12,708 nucleotides of DNA, from the NCBI GenBank assembly GCA_964605095.1, contig CAZSBS010000141.1:1-12708 (forward strand), in the 5' to 3' direction. The notes below the pieces were generated by a model, which did no database searches, was not told the DNA's origin, and was given only the letters and a program-made list of their open reading frames with translations. Shown in pieces: positions 5,598 to 12,708 of this stretch. A program made the translations under genes and the position numbers. The DNA comes from JAUWQU01 sp964605095. GTDB taxonomy: Bacteria > Planctomycetota > Phycisphaerae > SM23-33. The stretch's first letter is position 1. Every line of letters begins with the position of its first letter.

Positions 5598-8500
5598 TTA
5601 CCGCTTGCCCTCCACATCTTTCTTCTTCAGACCTTCGATGGAGACATCCATCTGCCCGATGGGATGATACTCGCCGGTCTTGTTGTCCTTCTCGTACCCC
5701 ACCATGCCGTAGACGGCCAACGTGTTGGGGCCCTTCTTTAAGTGCTTTCTTACAGAATCCGTCAGCACGATCTCCACATACTGCGGGTAATGGGCAGTCC
5801 ATGGATAGGACTTGATCATATTCCCATTCAGATAGATCGTATATCCTCTAGCGGTCAGTATCCTGATGCGATAATAGTCATAGTCAAGGTCGGTCACATT
5901 AAAGGTCGTGCGCATCAGGGAAAACTCCCCGTCACCCCAGTCGGAATTGTTCTTAAAGAAGTAGTCAGGGGTCGCCGTCCACATTCTACCATGACCGTGC
6001 GCCTTGAAGTCACCCACACCAATCGGAGCGGCTCCACTCTTCCATTTGGCGTCATCAAATCCAGGCATAAACCATTTCTCCATGCCTGCCGGCGGCGTAG
6101 CAGTGCGAAAGCGTTCAAAGACGCGCGGATCCAGCTTGTCCTTTTCCGTCAGCGGATCGAATGAGTAATAGTGCCAGACGCGTTCTTTTGGCTCGGGTGT
6201 GCCAATAGCCTGCCAGCCGGCGATGTTCTTCTTCAGTTTCGTCAGATCGATAATCCGATTGATCAAATCACTTTCGTCCCACACGGTGACCGAATAGAGG
6301 CGATTGATCAACTCCGGACGAAACTCATTGAAGAGGATGTCGGCCAGGCGCTTCTGCTGCTGCGGGCCCAATGTGCCAAGCGCCGGACACAACCCGACGT
6401 ATCGGTCCTGCACATGTCCGTCCGCGGCTTTGAGGATGCTCAGAACGTTGGGGGTATCCAACGTCCTCAGTCGGCCCGCCTTGACGATCGCCGCGGCAAG
6501 GTCTGCCGCGGCTTCAGGCGCGCATTTGCTGCATGCCAGAGCCGCCTGAACGACGTTGTACGCACCCTCTTGAGAACGTCGGTTCTTGCCCACGTCCGGA
6601 AGAATCGTGCTTTCCAGGACCGCGCGCACGAGGCCGGCAATGATCACTTTGCCCGCAGGGCTGTCGTTTGTCTTCTGCTGTAACGTCTCGCAGAGCATCG
6701 TCCTCATGTTGATGTTCGGGTTGGCGTAATACTCCTTCACGTACATGTCGATGAGCGTCGGCAGGTATTTCTGCAGCAGTGTGTCATCCTTCTGCAGACC
6801 CAGCAGTGCCGAGAACGCCGATTCACGCAGCCACCACTCCTCATGCGTTGTCCAGGGCAGGATATGGGGAATGTTCTGCTTGATGGCGTCTACCGGGGCA
6901 TTGTAGAGCGCGAGCAGCGCCCCATCCGTCACAAACCACGCCTCGTTGGGATCCGCGAGTATGTCCGTAATCCCTTGGATCATGGCAGGCGTATAGTCTT
7001 TGGCCTTGATCGCGTTGGGGCCCCATGGGAGCGACCCGCACCACGGCTTGTAGTCGATAATGCCATCCAATCCGGCCCGGCGCAGGCGCGGGTCCGGATC
7101 GCGCAGGAGCTTTTCCAATTCGCCGAACTGCTTGTTCATGCGCAGGGCTTTGGCGGCGGCCAGACGGATTATGTAGCGCCAATGGCGCACATCCTTGAGC
7201 ATGGTGTTGAGCGGAAGCTTTGAGACGTCGGTGGGTCTGAGTTGGGTGGGCAATTCGTTATGCGGAATATAGATCTCTTCTTCATTGCCGTATTTGTAGA
7301 AATCCGGGTTGTTCTTGGGCGACAGAAAAGCCCGGTCCGCCTTCGTTCCCCACAGGTTCTCGGGCAGCGTGAAGTCTCTTGCGTACTTGGAACGCGAGGC
7401 GCCGGTGATGCGCAGGGTCTTCAGCGGCGCCGTATACGCCAAAGCCAGCGAAACGCCCTCTTCCGTAGGATCCAGAGAAGGGTGGTCCGGAGGGAACCAG
7501 AATGCGCCGGACGGCTGGCGATGCAGATCAAAACACCACTCAAAGCGCCGCATCGTCTTATAGTACGTGTCAGGATCGTATTCGAGCGTGAGCGGCCCGA
7601 CCAGGCTGTGCCAGATGACTTCCCAGTTATACGCCCTGGCCGGCCAACTGGTCAGTGCGGACATGGACAGATATTCCGTGGCCTCCTTGTAGATGGAGAC
7701 ATCGCCCTGTGCGCCGGAGGCGATCTGCATGGCCGCGGCAACTCCCCCGTCTCTTCCGCCCGATCGCAAGATGAACCAGTTGCGAGTGTCCGTAAGAGGG
7801 ACTGCGCCATGGCCTGCAAAGTGGTAGAAGAACGTCAATGCGCCATGCAGTGTCTTGTCATCTACCTTGACGCCGCACTCCTTGCCCAGCAGCAGCGTCG
7901 TCAGCACCTGCGTTCCGGCGGAGTTTATCAAACCGCCGGCGCCCTCATACGCGGGATTAATGCCATAGCCCCAATGCTGCCAGCCCTTGCCCCAATGCTG
8001 CCGTCTCTTGGCGTCGTCGCAATAGTACTGCAGGAGCGGCAATACCGACTTGTCGCCGGTGCGCAGGTAGTACTCGCCGCACGCGATGCCGTTATAGCCG
8101 TTGTCCCAGGTCATATCGCCTACCCCCTGAACACCATCATCCCAGGTGGTCCTGCCCCACCCATTGGGATCTTTTAGAAACTGGGCAAAGTACTGCTTTA
8201 CGCGGGGCAGGTATGCATCATCTCCGGTGGAAAGCAAAAACAGACACGCCAAGCCGTTGAGGAACCAGTGTTTCTTCAGTCGGTCCTTACTCGAATAGAA
8301 CTCGGCCGCCTGTTTGATGATCTTGTTTGATTTCGCGGAGCCCAGCGGGAAGGTCTTGCTGTAGGCGCCCAGCACCGGAATCTTGATGGCGACCTTCCTG
8401 GCCTGGCCGTCCTTGCCCGGTGTGACGTCAAAGGCCAGCACGCCGTCCGTGGCCTCGGCCTCGGTCAGCGCCGAGCCCAGCGCCACCAGGGGGTTCTTGC

Positions 8501-8822
8501 CCTTGAGCAACACGCCGTTGACGCCCACGATGATGTCGCCCTTGTTGAACTTGCCGTCGGCTGGGGTGTTCGGCTGGGTCTTTTCCACGGTAACCGTGAC
8601 GCCCGGGTAGATACGCGCCTCGATGCCGGTAACCCCGATCGGCCCGAGGTCGTACTCCTGGTTTGGATTGGGGCGCATGCCATAAATCTGGGGTTCCGTG
8701 TAGTACTCAGATGGATTCTGGGCGGCTGTGGCCGCAGTGACAAGCGTCATGCTTTGCAGCATGAGGACCATCACCCACAAACCCGCTCTCTGGCCCTTAC
8801 GTGCGATCTTCCGAGTAGTCAT
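5598..8822 (-). CDS. Secreted PDZ-DUF6288-HEAT protein with C-terminal jelly-roll module
   Basis: 1074 residues, predicted exported. Residues 1-34 form a Sec signal peptide (basic MTTRKIARKGQR, hydrophobic core, cut near ATAA-QNP). Residues about 60-150 look like a PDZ domain (GDIIVGVNGVLL). Residues about 165-480 form an alpha/alpha-toroid-like region rich in Trp, Tyr and Gly (MTWDNGYNGIACGEYY, HWGYG, AYEGAGGLINSAGTQ), which I assign to DUF6288. Residues about 545-800 are HEAT-like helical pairs. Residues 869-1065 are a jelly-roll module (WFMPGFDDAKW, SDWGDGEFSLMRTTFNV, YTIYLNG) homologous to the insert of the neighbouring esterase. The start at 8822 has GGGAG 6 nt upstream and begins the signal peptide. 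It follows the esterase gene by 51 nt. No proven catalytic residues are known to me; a role in polysaccharide binding or cleavage is inferred from toroid plus jelly roll. Confidence 0.82.
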   Translation of the reverse strand: MTTRKIARKGQRAGLWVMVLMLQSMTLVTAATAAQNPSEYYTEPQIYGMRPNPNQEYDLGPIGVTGIEARIYPGVTVTVEKTQPNTPADGKFNKGDIIVGVNGVLLKGKNPLVALGSALTEAEATDGVLAFDVTPGKDGQARKVAIKIPVLGAYSKTFPLGSAKSNKIIKQAAEFYSSKDRLKKHWFLNGLACLFLLSTGDDAYLPRVKQYFAQFLKDPNGWGRTTWDDGVQGVGDMTWDNGYNGIACGEYYLRTGDKSVLPLLQYYCDDAKRRQHWGKGWQHWGYGINPAYEGAGGLINSAGTQVLTTLLLGKECGVKVDDKTLHGALTFFYHFAGHGAVPLTDTRNWFILRSGGRDGGVAAAMQIASGAQGDVSIYKEATEYLSMSALTSWPARAYNWEVIWHSLVGPLTLEYDPDTYYKTMRRFEWCFDLHRQPSGAFWFPPDHPSLDPTEEGVSLALAYTAPLKTLRITGASRSKYARDFTLPENLWGTKADRAFLSPKNNPDFYKYGNEEEIYIPHNELPTQLRPTDVSKLPLNTMLKDVRHWRYIIRLAAAKALRMNKQFGELEKLLRDPDPRLRRAGLDGIIDYKPWCGSLPWGPNAIKAKDYTPAMIQGITDILADPNEAWFVTDGALLALYNAPVDAIKQNIPHILPWTTHEEWWLRESAFSALLGLQKDDTLLQKYLPTLIDMYVKEYYANPNINMRTMLCETLQQKTNDSPAGKVIIAGLVRAVLESTILPDVGKNRRSQEGAYNVVQAALACSKCAPEAAADLAAAIVKAGRLRTLDTPNVLSILKAADGHVQDRYVGLCPALGTLGPQQQKRLADILFNEFRPELINRLYSVTVWDESDLINRIIDLTKLKKNIAGWQAIGTPEPKERVWHYYSFDPLTEKDKLDPRVFERFRTATPPAGMEKWFMPGFDDAKWKSGAAPIGVGDFKAHGHGRMWTATPDYFFKNNSDWGDGEFSLMRTTFNVTDLDYDYYRIRILTARGYTIYLNGNMIKSYPWTAHYPQYVEIVLTDSVRKHLKKGPNTLAVYGMVGYEKDNKTGEYHPIGQMDVSIEGLKKKDVEGKR

Positions 8823-8873
8823 GTCCTGCTCCCTTCCTGGAGGCGAGTTATGTTCTAATCCTTGCGACACCGC

Positions 8874-10643
8874 CTACTTCTTCTCCATCTTCAGCATGGC
8901 TTCGGCGAAGGCTTTGCCGATCTGGGCCATGATCTTGGCGCTACCGAGATAGTGATAGCCGCCGTTGGAGGCGCCCGCGATGATCTTCTGCTCCTCGCGG
9001 GTGCAGATCTTATCCATCTGCTTACGGATATATTCCTCGCTGCTGATATTCGCCAAACCTTCCTTGGTGATCCCCTCGATCGCCAGATCAATGGACGCGT
9101 GCGGCTCCTTCGCGCGCCGCTCGTACTCGACATTGGCGTACGCCGCCAGCACGTTTTCGCCCTTCTTGAGGTACTTGACCTGCTGGGGCTCCAGGACGAT
9201 GGGGCGGTAGAACGGCTCGTCTTTCCACCAGATGTAGGTGTTAATCTTGTGGCCGTTCAGGTAGACGTCGAAGCCCTGACGCGCCAGGACGACCAGGCGG
9301 CACGATTCGTAGTCCGGCTTGTCGACGTTGAAGGTCGTGCGCATCAGCAGGAACTCGCCGGCGCCCCAGTCGGAGTTGAACTTGACCGCGGCATTGCCGA
9401 TGGTGTGGTGCTTCCACACGCCCTTGCCGATCGGCGCCTTGCCGCTGGACCATTTGCTGTCATCGAAACCGGGCATATACCACTGTTCCAGGCCGGGCGG
9501 CAGCGTCACGTTGCGGAACCGCTTCTTCTCGTCCTTCGGCAGTTGGTCCGCCTTGTTCTGCGGGTCAAACGACAGGAAACGCCATACGCGATCGGCCGGC
9601 CGAGGGGCGCCGATCGGCTCCCACCCGGGCCCGGACGTGTCGGGCTTTGCGATGACGCCGTCATTGGTCAGCAGGTACGCGGCCTCGAATCGCCGATTGA
9701 TCTCGTCCTTCTTGCCCATCAGCGACTCCATGGCGTAATCCCAGTACGGCGCGGTTTGCACGGCCGCGACGTTGCCCTTGAACTCCGGGATGGCCGCCGG
9801 CCCCGCCATCGCCGGCCGAAGATTGGCCAGCCCTCCGGTGGCCTTGTCACCGTTCACGCCGATGACGCCGATCACGAACGGCATCTTCGGGGCCGAAAGA
9901 TCTTTGCGCACGTCGCGGATGAACTGCGCCATCAGTTCAGTGTACTGCTTGTAGCCGTCCGGCCCCTTGTCCCCTTCCGGGTAGATATCGCCGGCACACA
10001 TATCATTCCATCCCTGGAACCAGACGAACCCGGAGATCTCGTAGCCGGCCTTGGGGTCGTAGTCCGGTACGATGCGTTTGGGGTCGGCCAGCACCTTTTT
10101 GACGTGCTCCACCATCAGGCGGTAGTAGAGACCTATCTCGCGATCTTTGTTCCATTTGGGTTTGATCTCATATGCCGTCTTACCGGCGTTGGGTGGACGG
10201 AAATCACAGTAGAGGTCCTTGCCGCCCCACGCGGTCTTGATGATGAGGATCGGGCCGTCGTACGCCTTCTCCATGGTGATGCCGAACAGGTACTCCGGGC
10301 CGATCTTCCCGCCGTCTTCCTTTGGATTGCTGCGGGAGCCGTACCCGGCCGTAAGCTTGCCGAACCCCTCGCCCAACTCGCCGCTGTCGGGCGAACCGGT
10401 CAGATACGAGATCCAGACCTTCTCGCAGACTCGCGGCTTGCCTTCGGGTGAGCGCATGTCCTTGAGCATTGGCGCGGTGTTGGGATCGTCGCCGATGTAG
10501 TCGAACGTCTCGACCTTGGCTTGGCCCTCCATATTGGACTGCCCGGCCAGGATGTAGACCTTGAGTGGTTTGGCGGCAGCCATGGCACGGCTGCAACAAA
10601 GGGTCGTAAGAATTGCCATAAGAATCGTCGTTTTTCTGCTCAT
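8874..10643 (-). CDS. Secreted SGNH/SASA-type esterase with a jelly-roll module inserted in the catalytic domain
   Basis: 589 residues. Residues 1-23 are a signal peptide (cut near AMA-AAK). The catalytic fold is of the sialate O-acetylesterase/SGNH type. The nucleophile Ser36 is in GQSNMEG, the oxyanion-hole blocks are AWGGKDL (138-144) and WFQGWND (208-214, with Asn213), and His564 is in GGYHYLGSAK near the C-terminus. The usual Asp three residues before the His is not present (Gly561), as in relatives that use a Ser-His pair. Between residues about 325 and 540 lies a jelly-roll domain (YMPGFDDSKW, FLLMRTTFNV, DVYLNG) that separates the Ser and His blocks and matches the C-terminus of the next gene's product. 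It probably removes acyl groups from a carbohydrate outside the cytoplasm; the substrate is unknown. The start at 10643 has AGGAAGGG 8 nt upstream and fits the signal peptide. Confidence 0.87.
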   Translation of the reverse strand: MSRKTTILMAILTTLCCSRAMAAAKPLKVYILAGQSNMEGQAKVETFDYIGDDPNTAPMLKDMRSPEGKPRVCEKVWISYLTGSPDSGELGEGFGKLTAGYGSRSNPKEDGGKIGPEYLFGITMEKAYDGPILIIKTAWGGKDLYCDFRPPNAGKTAYEIKPKWNKDREIGLYYRLMVEHVKKVLADPKRIVPDYDPKAGYEISGFVWFQGWNDMCAGDIYPEGDKGPDGYKQYTELMAQFIRDVRKDLSAPKMPFVIGVIGVNGDKATGGLANLRPAMAGPAAIPEFKGNVAAVQTAPYWDYAMESLMGKKDEINRRFEAAYLLTNDGVIAKPDTSGPGWEPIGAPRPADRVWRFLSFDPQNKADQLPKDEKKRFRNVTLPPGLEQWYMPGFDDSKWSSGKAPIGKGVWKHHTIGNAAVKFNSDWGAGEFLLMRTTFNVDKPDYESCRLVVLARQGFDVYLNGHKINTYIWWKDEPFYRPIVLEPQQVKYLKKGENVLAAYANVEYERRAKEPHASIDLAIEGITKEGLANISSEEYIRKQMDKICTREEQKIIAGASNGGYHYLGSAKIMAQIGKAFAEAMLKMEKK

Positions 10644-10738
10644 CTCTTTTACCCTTCCTGATCGCGAATCTGGTTTTGCGTAGATCCGTCGGGCCGGGGG
10701 GCGGCTCAGCCGGGGGCCGGGGACCGGGGACCGGGGGG
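10644..10738. other. G-rich spacer with G-quadruplex motif between DUF6288 and esterase genes
   Basis: The plus strand carries G-runs of 5, 4, 4 and 6 at 10712-10716, 10719-10722, 10726-10729 and 10733-10738, separated by 2-3 nt: a textbook four-run G-quadruplex motif. Further runs lie at 10691-10701. CCGGGGA is tandemly repeated (10717-10730) with a third imperfect copy. The last run touches the stop codon of the upstream gene. In the transcript (minus strand) this is C-rich, so any quadruplex would form in DNA, on the non-transcribed side of the minus-strand operon. It could affect polymerase passage or simply be a repeat. Confidence 0.6.
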
Positions 10739-12708
10739 CTATTTGATGCGGATCAGCTCCGGATACTCGTTGGAGGCTTCGATTGCACAGATTGTCTCGC
10801 GGACGCACTTGGCCTTTTGGAGCATCAGAGCTCTGGGAAAATTCTTTTCGTCTTTTTCGAAGTAGTCGGCGATCCGTTTCAGTTCCGGAATGGTCGACTT
10901 TGCGTGGGCGCCGTAGCTGAGCAGGATCTCCATCAGTTTGGGCGTTCGGTCCTGGCTATCCCATGGATTCTGATCGCGCGTGTACTTCACGCACGCATCG
11001 ATTCCTTCCTTGACCCGATGCTTGGCCAGGATCCGGAGCCCCTCCACGCGGATTCCGTCGGCAAACATAATGCCGCTAGGAGCCGGTTCAATAACAGCCT
11101 GGTAAATCGCGGGCAGGAGGGGTTTGATCTCCTCGAAGCTGAGGTTGTTGTAAACACTCGCGTAGGACCCTCGCGCCCGGCCATCCTGATTGCGCAAGCC
11201 GGCCCGCACCGCGTCGCCGAGCAGCTTGCGATCGACGCCTTCGAGCGACCTGCTGATCAGGCCGCTTCGCCCGTCAAACAGGGCGAAGCTGAGGTAGCGT
11301 TGCTCCATATTGCGAGGGTCTTTCTTAGGATCGCTCTTGGTGAGCCTTGTGAGCATTTCGGGAACGGCTGCTTTAGCTGGTTCCCCAATCCCTGCCAGCG
11401 CCTCGGCGGCCAGGACTCGCAGCCAGAGATCGTCGGCACGGAAGGTCTTGAGCAATGCTGATACAGCCACCCCACCGCGCTGCCGCTGCATCTTGATCGC
11501 CTGACACGCACCGTATCGAGTATAGAGGTCCGGCCCGTCGAGCAAACCGATCAGTCGGTCCATGACATCGTCCTTGCGGCGTCCCAACGCCATCGCGGCA
11601 CGCTCCCGGACGACCGGCGACCAACTGCTTAGACGGGCAACGAGTTGCTCCGCGCTGAGCTTGTCATAGGCGCTGTTGCGATCCTTGTTGCTCCAACCCC
11701 GGCCGTCGTTGAGGAGGCTTTGTGCGGCGGGCACATCGACTTGCGGGACGGAACTCTTCTGTTTGCCCGTCAGGTAGAGCTTCTTGAGCGGCATGGCGTA
11801 GGCCAGCAGATAACCGCCTGTGCAGTCCCAGTCCTTCCCGTACGAGTCTTCTTGCGTCTCGGGAGGTCCCTGGTGCGGGAAGGTCCCATCCCAGCGGCGC
11901 GCGAGGTCGAAATACCAAGCGCCGAACTCCTGCATCCAGGCGCCGGTGGCGTTGGGGCCGGACTGAGCCACGCCGGGCAACGACCACAGGATGTTGAAAA
12001 AGTTGCCCGTGTGCCCGCAGTCGCGCTCCGGACCATGGGATGCGACGCTCATCCGTGAAAAGTATTCCGCGGCTTCGGCCTCACCCAGCAGGTTGAACAT
12101 CACCGCGGCTATTCCATTCTTGCCGTTGTCCTCGTGGGTCTCGATCCAGGGAGCATGATCGCCATAGGGGACCGAACCCTTGCCGACGTAGAAGCGAAGC
12201 AGCTTCAGGCTGCGCTCGATGGCCAGGCCCAGGACCGGATCCTTCACCCCAGCCTGGCGGGCCAGCACCAGCGACGTGGTCAGCGGCAAGCCCGGGGCAT
12301 TCATCATTCCGTAGCCGCCCAGTCGCCCGTCGGGCCGCGCGAAGCCGTGACCCCAGGAACCGACCATGCTTTGTCCGTTAGCGGCTTCCAGGGCCAAACG
12401 CCGCAGCCCCGGCATAACCGACTGGTCGCCGGTCTGCGTCACATACTCCGAGAACAACATGATGACGTAGCCGTAATACCAGGTCTGCATGCTGTCGGCC
12501 GAGTAGCCGGCCGCCCATTGGGCCTCCTTTTTCACCAGCGGAAGGTATTCAGGATTGCCGCTGGCCAGCAGGGCCAGGGCGTTGAGCGAGCGGGTGATCG
12601 GATCCTGCTGGTAGCCCGAGGCCCCGACGCGTGCCGCGAGCGCCTTGCAGCCTTGCTCGAGAATGCGCTTCGACTTCGGGCAATCGTAGGGAGCGGTCGC
12701 GCTGTACG
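10739..12708 (-). CDS. DUF6288-type HEAT-repeat protein, 5' end outside the window
   Basis: 655 residues are visible; the frame is open through the right edge (first visible residues YSATAPYDCPKSKRIL), so the N-terminus is missing. A GTG at 12533-12535 is internal and not the start. The N-terminal visible half is a Trp/Tyr/Gly-rich helical toroid (MQTWYYGYVIMLFSEYV, GSWGHGFARPDG, HEDNGKNGIAAVMFNLL) that lines up with residues 220-480 of the 1074-aa protein, including the spacing of the TGD-SV-P, G-GHG/GWG and G-(I/V)AA-M blocks. After an LKKLYLTG segment come clear HEAT repeats (roughly 11340-11670), for example VRERAAMALGRRKDD and LWLRVLAAEALAGIG. It ends at IRIK without the jelly-roll module. 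Assigned to DUF6288 by resemblance. It is the first gene visible in the cluster, 95 nt before the esterase. Its function is unknown; the two paralogues probably act on the same material. Confidence 0.8.
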   Translation of the reverse strand, partial: YSATAPYDCPKSKRILEQGCKALAARVGASGYQQDPITRSLNALALLASGNPEYLPLVKKEAQWAAGYSADSMQTWYYGYVIMLFSEYVTQTGDQSVMPGLRRLALEAANGQSMVGSWGHGFARPDGRLGGYGMMNAPGLPLTTSLVLARQAGVKDPVLGLAIERSLKLLRFYVGKGSVPYGDHAPWIETHEDNGKNGIAAVMFNLLGEAEAAEYFSRMSVASHGPERDCGHTGNFFNILWSLPGVAQSGPNATGAWMQEFGAWYFDLARRWDGTFPHQGPPETQEDSYGKDWDCTGGYLLAYAMPLKKLYLTGKQKSSVPQVDVPAAQSLLNDGRGWSNKDRNSAYDKLSAEQLVARLSSWSPVVRERAAMALGRRKDDVMDRLIGLLDGPDLYTRYGACQAIKMQRQRGGVAVSALLKTFRADDLWLRVLAAEALAGIGEPAKAAVPEMLTRLTKSDPKKDPRNMEQRYLSFALFDGRSGLISRSLEGVDRKLLGDAVRAGLRNQDGRARGSYASVYNNLSFEEIKPLLPAIYQAVIEPAPSGIMFADGIRVEGLRILAKHRVKEGIDACVKYTRDQNPWDSQDRTPKLMEILLSYGAHAKSTIPELKRIADYFEKDEKNFPRALMLQKAKCVRETICAIEASNEYPELIRIK

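Noticed and set aside
7242..8177. A 311-codon open frame on the plus strand
   Set aside because: It lies fully opposite the DUF6288 gene and has an Arg/Val-rich shadow composition.
8862..10451. A 529-codon open frame on the plus strand
   Set aside because: It is antisense to the esterase gene, whose signal peptide, ribosome site and catalytic motifs are clear. The frame is rich in Arg, Leu, Val, Asp and Gly, as expected for the complement of a GC-rich gene.
12533..12535. GTG as the start of the right-hand DUF6288 gene
   Set aside because: The frame continues upstream to the window edge with coherent helical repeat sequence, so this is an internal Val codon.
1..12708. CRISPR array, rRNA, complete insertion sequence, defence system or biosynthetic cluster
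   Set aside because: No regularly spaced direct repeats with unique spacers, no rRNA-like sequence, no intact transposase, and no recognisable defence or biosynthetic core enzymes were seen on either strand.

Overview
The window looks like a planctomycete chromosome, probably from a Phycisphaerae-like lineage. It is GC-rich and carries secreted DUF6288-type proteins, a WD40-like lipoprotein with a canonical lipobox, a decayed REP-associated transposase among short palindromic GCCCC/GGGGC repeats, and a tRNA gene with no encoded CCA. The organism assignment is an inference from gene content and repeat style. No phylogenetic marker other than the tRNA is present.

Layout, left to right. (1) 148-1212 (+): a CorA-type divalent cation channel. 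(2) 1213-2266: a roughly 1 kb accessory gap with two tiny, closely spaced minus-strand ORFs (61 aa, and a more doubtful 29 aa), the N-terminal stub of an IS200-like/REP-associated tyrosine transposase, and nested palindromic repeats on both sides of that stub. (3) 2267-3718 (+): a lipoprotein with a predicted beta-propeller, behind a recognisable promoter. (4) 3719-4383: hairpin repeats, a tRNA-Arg(UCG) on the minus strand, three short TTTGATAC repeats, and a frameshifted C-terminal fragment of a tyrosine recombinase, which together suggest the scar of an integrated element at the tRNA. (5) 4384 to the right edge (-): a four-gene, co-directional cluster, read right to left: a DUF6288/HEAT protein cut by the window edge, a secreted SGNH/SASA-type esterase, a 1074-aa secreted PDZ-DUF6288-HEAT-jelly-roll protein, and a proline racemase family protein.

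The minus-strand cluster is the most interesting part. Gaps of 95, 51 and 161 nt and similar Shine-Dalgarno sequences suggest an operon. Two of its proteins have clear signal peptides. The esterase and the large DUF6288 protein share a homologous jelly-roll module of about 190 residues. In the large protein it sits at the C-terminus. In the esterase it is inserted inside the catalytic domain, between the serine block and the histidine block. Two DUF6288 paralogues flank the esterase. I read this as an exported machinery for binding and de-esterifying a decorated polymer, probably a polysaccharide. The substrate cannot be read from the sequence. The racemase-like enzyme would act in the cytoplasm on proline or hydroxyproline, and its link to the others rests on position alone.
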